Source: an uncultured Sphingomonadaceae bacterium (lineage in GTDB: Bacteria > Pseudomonadota > Alphaproteobacteria > Sphingomonadales > Sphingomonadaceae). Taken from it: a stretch of DNA of 64,000 nt. The first letter of the stretch is position 1; each line of letters starts with the position of its first letter. Location of the stretch: assembly GCA_947493325.1 (NCBI GenBank), contig CANLQI010000001.1, positions 1,379,375-1,443,374 of the forward strand, in the 5' to 3' direction. Under the pieces are notes generated by a model. The model was not told where the DNA came from and made no database searches. It was given only the letters and a program-made list of their open reading frames with translations. Positions 7,013 to 14,456 of the stretch are shown in pieces. A program made the translations under genes and the position numbers.

Positions 7013-9427
7013 CTACCCCTCAATCTTCGAAAAATCTGCGACGCTATGCACCGCATTTTGAACCCGCACCAACAGGCCGAGCCGCGTTTCGCGTTTGGCC
7101 GGGTCATCATCGTTAACCGTCACATCGTCAAAAAACCGGTCGATCGGACCGCGCAGGCTCGCCAGCGCTGCCATGGCCCCTGCAAAATCCTCAGATTCAA
7201 TCGCTGACGCCGCTTTCGGCTCCGCCGCATCCAGCGCCGCAATCAGCTCCGCTTCGGCTGGTTCGGGGGTATAGGGCAAAGCTCCGTGCTCCTGCGAAAG
7301 CAGGAGCCCAGGGCCATCCTGCACTGCGTCCGCACTGGATTCCGGGTCTTCGCCCGGAATACTGGATTTCTTCAAAATATTCGAAGCCCGCTTATACCCG
7401 GCCAGCAGGTTCTCACCATCCTCAGTCTCGACAAACGCCTGCAACGCCCTCACCCGCGCGAGCAGCCGGTCAAGATCATCTTCCCCGCCAAGTGTAAATA
7501 CGGCGTCGATCAGGTCGTGACGAACGCCTGCTTCGCGTTGCTGGACTTTGAGGCGATCGGCGAAGAAGTCGAGAAGATCAAATCTAGCCTTGAAGTCCCA
7601 TAGATCAAACAGCTGACCGAACTTTTTGCCATGAGTCTCGGGTGCAAACTCTAACTCCCTACCCAATATATCCCCTCGCAATAGCTCCTCCGAACCCCAC
7701 TTCAAATCGCTTTCAGAAAATTCATAGGCGAAATTGAAATTGCACCGCTGTGCGCTTCCCTCGATCCAAGCTAATGATACTTTCTTGAAAGCCTGTTTTA
7801 GAGGCAAACGCAGACTATTTTTTTCAAACAACGAAAGAACGCCTAATGCGGCACGACGAAGAGCAAAAGGGTCTTTTGAACCGGTAGGCTTTTCATTAAT
7901 TGCGAAAAATGATGCCAGAGTATCCAGCTTATCCGCCAAACTCACTGCCACGGTTACCGGCGCTGTTGGCACATCGTCGCCCTGCCCCACCGGTTTGTAA
8001 TGGTCGCGGATGGCGTCGCTGACCTCGGTCGGCAGACCTTCTTTTTCCGCATAATAGCCGCCCATCAGGCCCTGTAGCTCTGGAAACTCGCCGACCATTT
8101 CGGTAACAAGGTCGGCTTTGCACAGACGCGCGGCCTGTTCGGCCAGATCGGCTAACTGAGCAGGATCGGCGAGTTTAGCCCTCTCAAGCCCCTCTCCTTT
8201 AGGGGAGGGGTTGGGGTGGGGGCTGTCGGCAGACGCGGTGCTATCCTGTAGCCCCCCACCCCCGGCCCCTCCCCTAAAGGAGAGGGGTGAAGAAGTAACA
8301 ATGCCTTCCTCACACAGCCATCTTGCCAGCTTGGCCACACGTTCCACCTTATCGGCGACCGTGCCCAGCTTTTCGTGAAAAACGATATCTTTCAGCTTTT
8401 CGGCATGCTGCTCCAGCGTCGTTTTCTGATCCAGGTCCCAGAAGAATTTCGCATCGGCAAGCCGCGCCGCGAGCACTTTTTCGTTACCGGCCACAATCGC
8501 CTTGCCACCATCATGCGCATCTATATTGGCGGTGCAGACAAAGGCGTTGGTGAGAGTGCCCGCGCCATCGCGCACCACAAAATACTTCTGGTTGATGCGC
8601 GTGGTGAGCTGGATCACCTCTTCCGGCACATCCAAAAACGCCGCATCATAGCGGCCAAGCAGTGGCACCGGCCATTCGGTCAGACCGGCATTCTCTATCA
8701 CCAGCCCTTCATCCTCAACCAGCACAAGGCCCGCATCGGATGCCGCCTTAGCCGCACCGGAGCGGATAATATCCTGCCGTTCTTCATGATCGACGATGAC
8801 ATAGCAGGCACGCAGGTTTTCGATATAATCATACGCGCTGCTAATCTTAACCGCACCATCGTTATGGAACCTGTGCCCCACCGTTTCATAGCCGGAAACT
8901 ATCCCGCCAATCTCACATTCGACCAGTTCATCGCCGAATATCGCGACAATACCCTGCAAGGGCCGTACCCAGCGCAGACTTTCGGTGGTGATGCTGGCCT
9001 CGCCCCAGCGCTGCGACTTGGGCCATGGAAAGGCTTTGATGATTGCGGGGATGGCCTCGGCCAGAACGTCTGTGGTCGCACGGCCGGGCGTGTCGATCAC
9101 CGCAAAATAGGTCGGGCGGCCCTTAACGTCACGCACTTCCAGCTGGTCGCGTGTGACGCCATTCTTGCGGCAGAAACCGTCGACAGCCTGGTCGGGCGCG
9201 CCTTCGGGCGGGCCTTTCGCTTCTTCGCTGACCGCTTCGGTTTCGGCAGGCAGGCCTTTTGCAATCAAGGCCAGGCGGCGCGGTGTTGAATAGATGGTAA
9301 TGCCCCCAGCCTTCAGGCCCGCATCACCAAGCTGCGCAACAAAGAGTTTCTCAAGGTCAACGCGCGCTTTCGCCTGCATCCGCGCCGGAATTTCTTCGGA
9401 AAGTATTTCAAGGAGGAAGTCAGTCAT
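7013..9427 (-). CDS. glyS: Glycine--tRNA ligase beta subunit, with two in-frame palindrome insertions
   Basis: About 804 residues from the ATG that gives MTDFLLEILSEEIPARMQ, the canonical N-terminus of the beta subunit; four more upstream codons are in frame but not family-like. It works with GlyQ as an alpha2beta2 enzyme charging tRNA-Gly; the C-terminal region carries the HD-like and anticodon-binding parts. Two stretches are foreign to the family and coincide with DNA palindromes: one at 8189-8287, read as a Gly/Pro-rich segment containing PHPNPSPKGEG, and one near 7286-7363, giving SSIPGEDPESSADAV and onward. Both keep the frame, so the gene appears intact and longer than usual. A REP-like element separates it from glyQ upstream. 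Confidence 0.95.
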   Translation of the reverse strand: MTDFLLEILSEEIPARMQAKARVDLEKLFVAQLGDAGLKAGGITIYSTPRRLALIAKGLPAETEAVSEEAKGPPEGAPDQAVDGFCRKNGVTRDQLEVRDVKGRPTYFAVIDTPGRATTDVLAEAIPAIIKAFPWPKSQRWGEASITTESLRWVRPLQGIVAIFGDELVECEIGGIVSGYETVGHRFHNDGAVKISSAYDYIENLRACYVIVDHEERQDIIRSGAAKAASDAGLVLVEDEGLVIENAGLTEWPVPLLGRYDAAFLDVPEEVIQLTTRINQKYFVVRDGAGTLTNAFVCTANIDAHDGGKAIVAGNEKVLAARLADAKFFWDLDQKTTLEQHAEKLKDIVFHEKLGTVADKVERVAKLARWLCEEGIVTSSPLSFRGGAGGGGLQDSTASADSPHPNPSPKGEGLERAKLADPAQLADLAEQAARLCKADLVTEMVGEFPELQGLMGGYYAEKEGLPTEVSDAIRDHYKPVGQGDDVPTAPVTVAVSLADKLDTLASFFAINEKPTGSKDPFALRRAALGVLSLFEKNSLRLPLKQAFKKVSLAWIEGSAQRCNFNFAYEFSESDLKWGSEELLRGDILGRELEFAPETHGKKFGQLFDLWDFKARFDLLDFFADRLKVQQREAGVRHDLIDAVFTLGGEDDLDRLLARVRALQAFVETEDGENLLAGYKRASNILKKSSIPGEDPESSADAVQDGPGLLLSQEHGALPYTPEPAEAELIAALDAAEPKAASAIESEDFAGAMAALASLRGPIDRFFDDVTVNDDDPAKRETRLGLLVRVQNAVHSVADFSKIEG
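7286..7363. repeat. Palindromic element translated inside glyS (C-terminal region)
   Basis: Two adjacent hairpins: GCTCCTGC-GAAA-GCAGGAGC at 7288-7307, a perfect 8-bp stem with GAAA loop, and ATTCCGGG-TCTTCG-CCCGGAAT at 7339-7360. They resemble the paired hairpins of the intergenic REP-like elements, but lie within the glyS reading frame and add roughly 25-30 residues between NILKK and ALPYTPEPAE. Confidence 0.75.
8189..8287. repeat. Large palindrome translated inside glyS (central region)
   Basis: A long inverted repeat: the left arm starts CCCCTCTCCTTTAGGGGAGG at 8189 and the right arm ends with its near-complement CCTCCCCTAAAGGAGAGGGG at 8287, about 36-nt arms around a 25-nt centre. Each arm can also fold on itself (CCTTTAGGGG). 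On the minus strand it is read as part of GlyS, giving the PHPNPSPKGEG peptide typical of translated copies of this palindrome type. Confidence 0.85.
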
Positions 9428-9443
9428 GACGGTCTCCACAGGC

Positions 9444-9522
9444 CGTCACCCCGGCGAAAGCCGGGGTCTCCTGCCCCTTGGCAGAAGATTTGAAGGAGAT
9501 TCCGGCTTTCGCCGGAATGACG
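9444..9522. repeat. REP-like palindromic element, family A
   Basis: In the glyQ-glyS gap. A first hairpin CACCCCGGC-GAAA-GCCGGGGT is followed by a second with TTCCGGC-TTTC-GCCGGAA, the pair bounded by CGTCA at one end and TGACG at the other. Same family theme as 16831-16907 and 60419-60510. Confidence 0.8.
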
Positions 9523-9535
9523 ATTGATTCCATCA

Positions 9536-10432
9536 TCATACGCTCCATCCTTCATATTCGCTCGCCCAGCGTTCTTTATTCTTATTGATCCATGCCTCAC
9601 ATGATCCTTTGGCCAAGTCACGGACACGGCCCATATAGGCTTGCCGTTCGGCCACGGAAATCACACCGCGTGCTTGCAGCAAGTTGAAGATATGGCTGGC
9701 TTTCACCGCCTGCTCATAGGCAGGCAACGGGAGTTTATGCTCAAGGCAGTTTTCGCATTCCGCAGTCGCTTTCTTGAAAAGGTCGAACAGTGTATCCGTG
9801 TTCGCCACCTCAAAATTCCAGGTGCTCTGCTCCACTTCGTTCTCGCGGAACACGTCGCCATAGGTGACGCCCCCCTCACCCTTCGGACGCCCATTGAAAT
9901 CAAGGTCATAGACACTGTCGACGCCCTGAATATACATGGCGAGCCGTTCCAGTCCGTATGTCAGCTCACCCGCGACAGGCTTGCAGTCATAGCCGCCCAT
10001 CTGCTGAAAATAGGTGAACTGCGTGACTTCCATGCCATCACACCATACTTCCCAGCCCAGACCCCATGCGCCTAGCGTGGGGCTTTCCCAGTCATCCTCG
10101 ACAAAGCGGATATCATGCAGCAATGGATCAATGCCGATCGCGGTCAAGCTGTCCAGATACAGCTGTTGCAGATTGGTGGGTGAAGGCTTCAGAATTACCT
10201 GATACTGATAATAATGCTGCAATCGCATCGGGTTATCGCCGTAACGGCCATCGGTCGGGCGGCGGCAGGGCTGCACGAAGGCGGCATTCCATGGCTCCGG
10301 CCCCAGCGCCCGTAGTGTCGTTGCGGTATGGAACGTGCCCGCCCCCATTTCCATGTCATAGGGCTGCAGGATCAGGCAGCCCTGCTCACTCCAGTAATTA
10401 TGCAGCGCCAAGATCATATCCTGAAAACTCAT
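9536..10432 (-). CDS. glyQ: Glycine--tRNA ligase alpha subunit
   Basis: About 298 residues from [19 protein letters not shown], the family's usual N-terminus; two in-frame ATG codons upstream (16 and 25 codons) would give non-conserved extensions. It binds glycine and ATP in the alpha2beta2 enzyme. Class II synthetase motifs are seen in [52 protein letters not shown] and [15 protein letters not shown]. It is the promoter-proximal gene of glyQ-glyS-ppdK. Start choice is the only uncertainty. Confidence 0.95.
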   Translation of the reverse strand: MSFQDMILALHNYWSEQGCLILQPYDMEMGAGTFHTATTLRALGPEPWNAAFVQPCRRPTDGRYGDNPMRLQHYYQYQVILKPSPTNLQQLYLDSLTAIGIDPLLHDIRFVEDDWESPTLGAWGLGWEVWCDGMEVTQFTYFQQMGGYDCKPVAGELTYGLERLAMYIQGVDSVYDLDFNGRPKGEGGVTYGDVFRENEVEQSTWNFEVANTDTLFDLFKKATAECENCLEHKLPLPAYEQAVKASHIFNLLQARGVISVAERQAYMGRVRDLAKGSCEAWINKNKERWASEYEGWSV

Positions 10433-10651
10433 TTTTCCGCTCTTTTGCGCGGGCTTTCCCGCCAATTGCACATTGTCCATCCAGGTCCGCTTTCGCACTT
10501 GCAACAATTTTGAAATGCAATGACGGATGATACCGCGCGGGTCAAGAAAACACAGTTATAAATCTGTGATTCTTTTCTGCAGGCGCGCTTTTCGGGCTGC
10601 GCAAATGAAGCGCAAAAAGGCCTTTTTCAAAAATTTTTCGCTATTGAAACA

Positions 10652-10746
10652 TGACATTAAGTCATTTGACCATGTCATTTAGTCAAGTGTTATTGACATA
10701 GTCAGCGAATCAAGACATATAGTAATGGAAACCTGACATTGGGTCA
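10652..10746 (+). promoter_or_regulatory. Promoter with a cluster of TGAC-Nn-GTCA dyads (probable operators)
   Basis: Five dyads with half-sites TGAC/GTCA crowd into 95 bases: TGACATTAAGTCA (10652), TGACCATGTCA (10667), TGTCATTTAGTCA (10673, one mismatch), TGACATAGTCA (10694) and TGACATTGGGTCA (10734). A perfect -35 box TTGACA (10693-10698) overlaps the fourth dyad; CATATA (17-nt spacer) or TATAGT (19-nt spacer) can act as -10, which puts transcription start near the fifth dyad. This is the geometry of a repressed promoter. The XRE-type protein encoded 440 bases downstream is the obvious candidate to bind here; that pairing is inference. Confidence 0.65.
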
Positions 10747-10770
10747 GGATGAGATTACACAGAGGTTACA

Positions 10771-11190
10771 ATGGCAAAATCACGTTACAGGTACACAACC
10801 GGTAAAACAGATATCATGTTCATCTTTCTTGCATTGGTCAGCATTATCCTGTTCATCAACGATCCATCAGACGAAGTCTTACCACCTCCTGTTTTCAGCC
10901 AATATGCTATGGCTGCGATAGCAATCATATCAACTTTCCTGTTAAGCCTGTTGGCTTCAAAAAGCGCTGATCTCGATCGTCGTTGCGCTGAGGAATATGC
11001 TTTTCAGATGATAGCAAATGCTGCCATTATTGCTGTTATTACAACTATGTTCACACACGCAATATGGGATCTGGATGCACTCAATAGAATTGGCTTACCC
11101 AAACCGTCTTCAGGCCAGATGATCGGTGTTATGGTACTCAGCTGGAGTATAGGTTACGCCTTTTACCGTATCCGGGGACTCAAATCATGA
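10771..11190 (+). CDS. Four-helix membrane protein, first gene of the XRE-linked module
   Basis: 139 residues of unknown function. Hydrophobic segments lie at about 15-31, 46-64, 81-100 and 115-133. After helix 2 it has the polar stretch KSADLDRRCAEEYAF and it ends YRIRG, a layout also found in the two membrane proteins encoded after the regulator (DE-x-E motif after helix 2, short basic tail after helix 4). The overall plan resembles DUF2178-type small membrane proteins, which are often encoded next to XRE regulators; assignment is tentative. The stop codon overlaps the regulator's ATG (ATGA), so the two are coupled. Transcription is probably from the operator-rich promoter upstream. Confidence 0.75.
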   Translation: MAKSRYRYTTGKTDIMFIFLALVSIILFINDPSDEVLPPPVFSQYAMAAIAIISTFLLSLLASKSADLDRRCAEEYAFQMIANAAIIAVITTMFTHAIWDLDALNRIGLPKPSSGQMIGVMVLSWSIGYAFYRIRGLKS

Positions 11191-11390
11191 AAAACCGCCT
11201 CAAAGTCCTGCGCGCGGAGCGTGACTGGTCGCAGGCGGAATTGGCCGGACGGCTGGATGTTTCCCGCCAGGCCGTCAACGCTATCGAGACCGGGAAATAT
11301 GACCCCTCGCTTCCCCTCGCCTTTAAAATCGGCCGCCTGTTCGGCCAGCCCATTGAAGAAATATTCGATGACGAATTTGATGGAGAATAA
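11187..11390 (+). CDS. Small XRE-family HTH transcriptional regulator
   Basis: 67 residues consisting almost only of an XRE/Cro-type helix-turn-helix: helix 2 and the recognition helix lie in SQAELAGRLDVSRQAVNAIE, followed by the family's typical GKYDPSLPLAFKIGRLF and an acidic end. Such minimal regulators commonly sit in operons with small membrane proteins. It overlaps the upstream membrane-protein gene by four bases, and its TAA shares a base with the next ATG. The TGAC/GTCA dyads at the operon promoter are its likely targets, making the module autoregulated; binding is not shown by sequence alone. Confidence 0.88.
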   Translation: MKNRLKVLRAERDWSQAELAGRLDVSRQAVNAIETGKYDPSLPLAFKIGRLFGQPIEEIFDDEFDGE

Positions 11391-11839
11391 TGATGAGTGA
11401 CAGCAAAAAACCTCCCATGTCACCGCGTGCCAAGAAGTATTGGGCAAGTTTAATCGGTGCCAGCATATTAGGCGTTATTGGCGGATTTCTGACTTATCCT
11501 GTTGGCTATGAGCTGGGACGAAAGGCGGGTGCCGGGGAAATGCCGGCGGGCAGCTGGTTTGAAGCGCCAATCGATTCCACTGTGGCTGTCGCGATTGCCG
11601 TGATCTGGGGTGTCCTTCTGCCGATAATGTGTATTCTTTACCACAGGAATGTCGATGAGCAGGAAGAGAACGCTTTCCTATGGGCCGGCCTGATCGGCTG
11701 GTACGCCATGATTATCATCGCCCCTGTCTGGTGGGTGCTCGCATGGGCTGGCATCTGGCCCGAAGCGCACATTATGGGCATTTTCCTGGTCGGCATGATC
11801 GTCAATTCCGCTGTATTTTTATGGAAAAAATTCCACTGA
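11390..11839 (+). CDS. Four-helix membrane protein, second of the module
   Basis: 149 residues, unknown function. A short polar lead is followed by hydrophobic segments at about 17-38, 63-82, 95-118 and 127-145. After helix 2 comes the NVDEQEENAF segment; after helix 3 WAGIWPEAH; it ends FLWKKFH. These landmarks align with the first and third membrane proteins of the operon (VDELERAIN / LADLLPHPT / WLKIRA in the third), so the three look like diverged paralogues. The start overlaps the regulator stop (TAATG); a second ATG follows immediately. Tight packing implies co-expression. Confidence 0.75.
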   Translation: MMSDSKKPPMSPRAKKYWASLIGASILGVIGGFLTYPVGYELGRKAGAGEMPAGSWFEAPIDSTVAVAIAVIWGVLLPIMCILYHRNVDEQEENAFLWAGLIGWYAMIIIAPVWWVLAWAGIWPEAHIMGIFLVGMIVNSAVFLWKKFH

Positions 11840-11875
11840 AAACGGCATGCAGAATATTATCAAAGGATTGATCTG

Positions 11876-12319
11876 ATGAATAACGCAGACGAAAACTACG
11901 GCGAACAAAAAGTCAAAAAACAGAACCGCAAGCTGGTTTACATGATCCTTGCCGGTCTGGTTTTCGGACTTATTATCGGCTTGCTTATGGCGCATGCCGA
12001 ACAAGGGGTCGGCAATTTACTCACAGGCGATGTCGAAGGACTTTCGATCCAGCCTGTCTATGCCCTTCTCCTATCGGCAGCTCTGCTGATGGGCCTGATA
12101 GGCTATCCGCTCTACACATTGCGTCATGTCGATGAACTGGAACGCGCGATCAATGTGAATGCGACCGCCATTTCCGGACTCGCCGTACTGGCTGCCTTTC
12201 CGGTCTGGCAGATTCTGGCACTTGCCGACCTGCTACCTCACCCCACGGCCTATAACATGTTTCTTATCGCCATTGTGGCCGGATTTGCCAGCTATATCTG
12301 GCTCAAAATTCGCGCCTGA
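11876..12319 (+). CDS. Four-helix membrane protein, third of the module
   Basis: 147 residues, unknown function. A basic, polar N-terminus (residues 1-20) is followed by hydrophobic segments at about 21-42, 58-80, 92-112 and 123-142. The cytosolic loop after helix 2 reads RHVDELERAINVNA, the best match in the operon to the DER-type motif of DUF2178-like membrane proteins. The gene begins 36 bases after the second membrane protein and is probably in the same transcript. It shares the helix layout and a basic end (WLKIRA) with the other two. Confidence 0.75.
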   Translation: MNNADENYGEQKVKKQNRKLVYMILAGLVFGLIIGLLMAHAEQGVGNLLTGDVEGLSIQPVYALLLSAALLMGLIGYPLYTLRHVDELERAINVNATAISGLAVLAAFPVWQILALADLLPHPTAYNMFLIAIVAGFASYIWLKIRA

Positions 12320-12376
12320 AACGACAGTAAAATTAAATTCAACAAGTTAATTTATATATTTAAAAGGAGAATACAG

Positions 12377-13318
12377 ATGAAAAAACTATTGCTCAACACC
12401 GCACTTGGCGCACTGACACTCGGCTTGGCCAGCTTTGCATCACCGATGACAAACAGCGCATTGGCTCAGGAGACCGCGGCACCCGCTGCTGCCAAAGCCG
12501 TCGAAACGGTCGATGTGGATCCCGCCCTGTGGGTCGTGAAGGATGATGACACCACTATCTATATGTTCGGCACCGTGCATATCCTGCGCAAGGGCCTGAG
12601 CTGGTTCGACGAAGACGTTAAGAAAGCGTTCGATGCATCGGATGAGCTGGTGATCGAAGTGATTGAACCTGAGCCTACGAAAATGCAGGAATATATTGGC
12701 GCAACCGCAGTAGACCGCACAGGTACAACTCTGCGTAGCCGCATGAATGACGAGGACAAAGCCGCTTATGAAAAAGCCATGACAAACCTGGGAATGCCCG
12801 TTGGCGCTTTTGACCAGTTTGAACCGTGGTTTGCTGCCATAACGCTCAGCCTGCTGCCCTCGATCAAGGCTGGATATGACCTGAATAGCGGCGCCGAAAA
12901 AGTGTTGACTGCGCAGGCAAAGAAAGATGGCAAGAAAATCGGTCAGCTTGAGACCGTCGAATATCAGCTTGGCCTTTTTGACAATCTGCCGATGGATGGA
13001 CAGCTTGCCTTTCTGAAAACTGTTGTCGACAGCAGCGACGATGTAACCGAGCAGCTCGATAGCCTTGTCACGCAATGGGGCAACGGCAATCCTGACGAAC
13101 TCGCAGAAATAATGAACGAAGGTTTTGAAGGGCACGGCCAACTACGCGATGCGTTGCTTATCCGCCGCAATGCCGCGTGGTCGCGCTGGATTGACGAACG
13201 TCTTGATGCCCCTGGCACTGTTTTTATTGCCGTCGGTGCAGGACATCTTGCCGGTGAGGGCAGCGTGCAGGAAATGTTGAAAATGCGTGATATCGAAACT
13301 GCGCGCATTGATTATTAA
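12377..13318 (+). CDS. TraB/GumN family secreted protein
   Basis: 313 residues with a Sec signal peptide (MKKLLLNTALGALTLGLAS...ALAQ), so periplasmic. TraB/GumN marks are present: LWVVKDDDTTIYMFGTVHIL near the N-terminus and FIAVGAGHLAG near the C-terminus, the two conserved GxxH motifs of this metal-dependent hydrolase-like family. The substrate is unknown. It has its own AAAAGGAGA ribosome-binding site 57 bases after the last membrane protein and may be expressed with that module or separately. The next gene is a paralogue with the same motifs. Confidence 0.85.
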   Translation: MKKLLLNTALGALTLGLASFASPMTNSALAQETAAPAAAKAVETVDVDPALWVVKDDDTTIYMFGTVHILRKGLSWFDEDVKKAFDASDELVIEVIEPEPTKMQEYIGATAVDRTGTTLRSRMNDEDKAAYEKAMTNLGMPVGAFDQFEPWFAAITLSLLPSIKAGYDLNSGAEKVLTAQAKKDGKKIGQLETVEYQLGLFDNLPMDGQLAFLKTVVDSSDDVTEQLDSLVTQWGNGNPDELAEIMNEGFEGHGQLRDALLIRRNAAWSRWIDERLDAPGTVFIAVGAGHLAGEGSVQEMLKMRDIETARIDY

Positions 13319-13361
13319 ACAAGCCCATTTAAAGCAACGCGCCCCAAGCAGTTGTTTTAAA

Positions 13362-13397
13362 AGAGGCCGGGAGTGGCAATAACCGCTTCCGGCCTTT
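13362..13397 (+). terminator. Possible terminator after the first TraB/GumN gene
   Basis: A GAGGCCGG...CCGGCCTTT inverted repeat with an 18-base loop lies about 45 bases after the stop. The T run is short, so termination may be weak. Confidence 0.45.
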
Positions 13398-13443
13398 GCG
13401 TCTGAACTGTTATCTGGTGATATTGTTATTTGGTAGCGTTGCT

Positions 13444-13488
13444 ATTTCCAACTGGGCCATTTTCAACTGGGCCATTTTCAACTGGGGC
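13444..13488 (+). repeat. Three 15-bp tandem repeats upstream of the second TraB/GumN gene
   Basis: Three consecutive copies of ATTTTCAACTGGGCC (first copy has ATTTCCAAC, last ends GGGGC) immediately before the lipoprotein start. If translated from an upstream TTG they would encode PFSTG units, but the lipoprotein start downstream is more credible, so they are probably in the leader. Confidence 0.85.
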
Positions 13489-13510
13489 AGTGCCTACTAT
13501 ATCACCATAT

Positions 13511-14437
13511 ATGTTTCAAAAATCACTTGTCCTGCAATTTACGGCGTTGCTCATCATATTACTGCTTATGGGCTGTCAGAATACGGCCGAAACCGCACCT
13601 GCCGATTTTGAACAGCCTACAAACATTGCCCCTGCATTGTGGAAAGTTTCCGCCAAACAGGGCGGCGCATCCGCTTATCTTTTCGGATCAATCCATATCC
13701 TGCCACAGGACATTGAATGGCGCAGCGCAGAATTTGATGATGCCGTGCGCGCTTCCGACAGATTGGTGCTGGAAATTGATCCTTTGGAAACGCCTGATAA
13801 ACTGGCCCAGTCATTTCACGCGCTGGCAAGAACTCCTGATCAACTGCCGATTACGGATCGGATAAATCCAGATTTGCGCGATGAAGCCGCCAGCATAATG
13901 GGTGCGTATAATCTTCCCGCCTCTTCATTTAATGATATCGAAAGCTGGGGCGCGGCGCTGATGATCACCGCCAGTCTATCCAACAGCAGCGGCGCACGGC
14001 GCGATTTTGGCGTTGAAAAAACACTGACACGGGAATTTCAAGCGCGCAGAAAACCGGTATCCGGCCTGGAAAGTGCCGTCAGGCAGTTCGGCTATTTTGA
14101 CAGGTTGCCCGAAGCCGATCAGCGGGCAATGCTGGAATCTGTGATTGAGAATGCGGACAAGGCCGCTTTGAATTACAGAAAGCTGCTCAAAACCTGGTTG
14201 TCCGGCGATATGGATGCGATAGCCGCACTGGGCAGTCAGGGTTTTCTGGCCCGCCCCAATATCCGCAGATCTATTGTCACCGCACGCAATACGGACTGGG
14301 CCGCGCAAATTGATGCCATGCTTAATACCAAAGATACTACATATTTTATCGCTGTCGGCGCCGGACATTTTGCAGGTGACGATGCCTTGCATGATGTGCT
14401 GGCGGACAAAGGGCATACAGTAACGCGCATACAGTAA
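13511..14437 (+). CDS. TraB/GumN family lipoprotein
   Basis: About 308 residues from the ATG giving MFQKSLVLQFTALLIILLLM-GC, a lipoprotein signal with the lipidated cysteine at residue 22. The frame remains open further upstream through the 15-bp repeats, but that would bury the signal. TraB/GumN motifs: LWKVSAKQGGASAYLFGSIHIL and FIAVGAGHFAGDDALHDVL. It is a clear paralogue of the preceding gene; both keep the two GxxH motifs. One product is soluble periplasmic and the other membrane-tethered. Ribosome-binding site is weak. Function unknown. Confidence 0.82.
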   Translation: MFQKSLVLQFTALLIILLLMGCQNTAETAPADFEQPTNIAPALWKVSAKQGGASAYLFGSIHILPQDIEWRSAEFDDAVRASDRLVLEIDPLETPDKLAQSFHALARTPDQLPITDRINPDLRDEAASIMGAYNLPASSFNDIESWGAALMITASLSNSSGARRDFGVEKTLTREFQARRKPVSGLESAVRQFGYFDRLPEADQRAMLESVIENADKAALNYRKLLKTWLSGDMDAIAALGSQGFLARPNIRRSIVTARNTDWAAQIDAMLNTKDTTYFIAVGAGHFAGDDALHDVLADKGHTVTRIQ

Positions 14438-14456
14438 GCCAAAAGGGAACTTCAAA

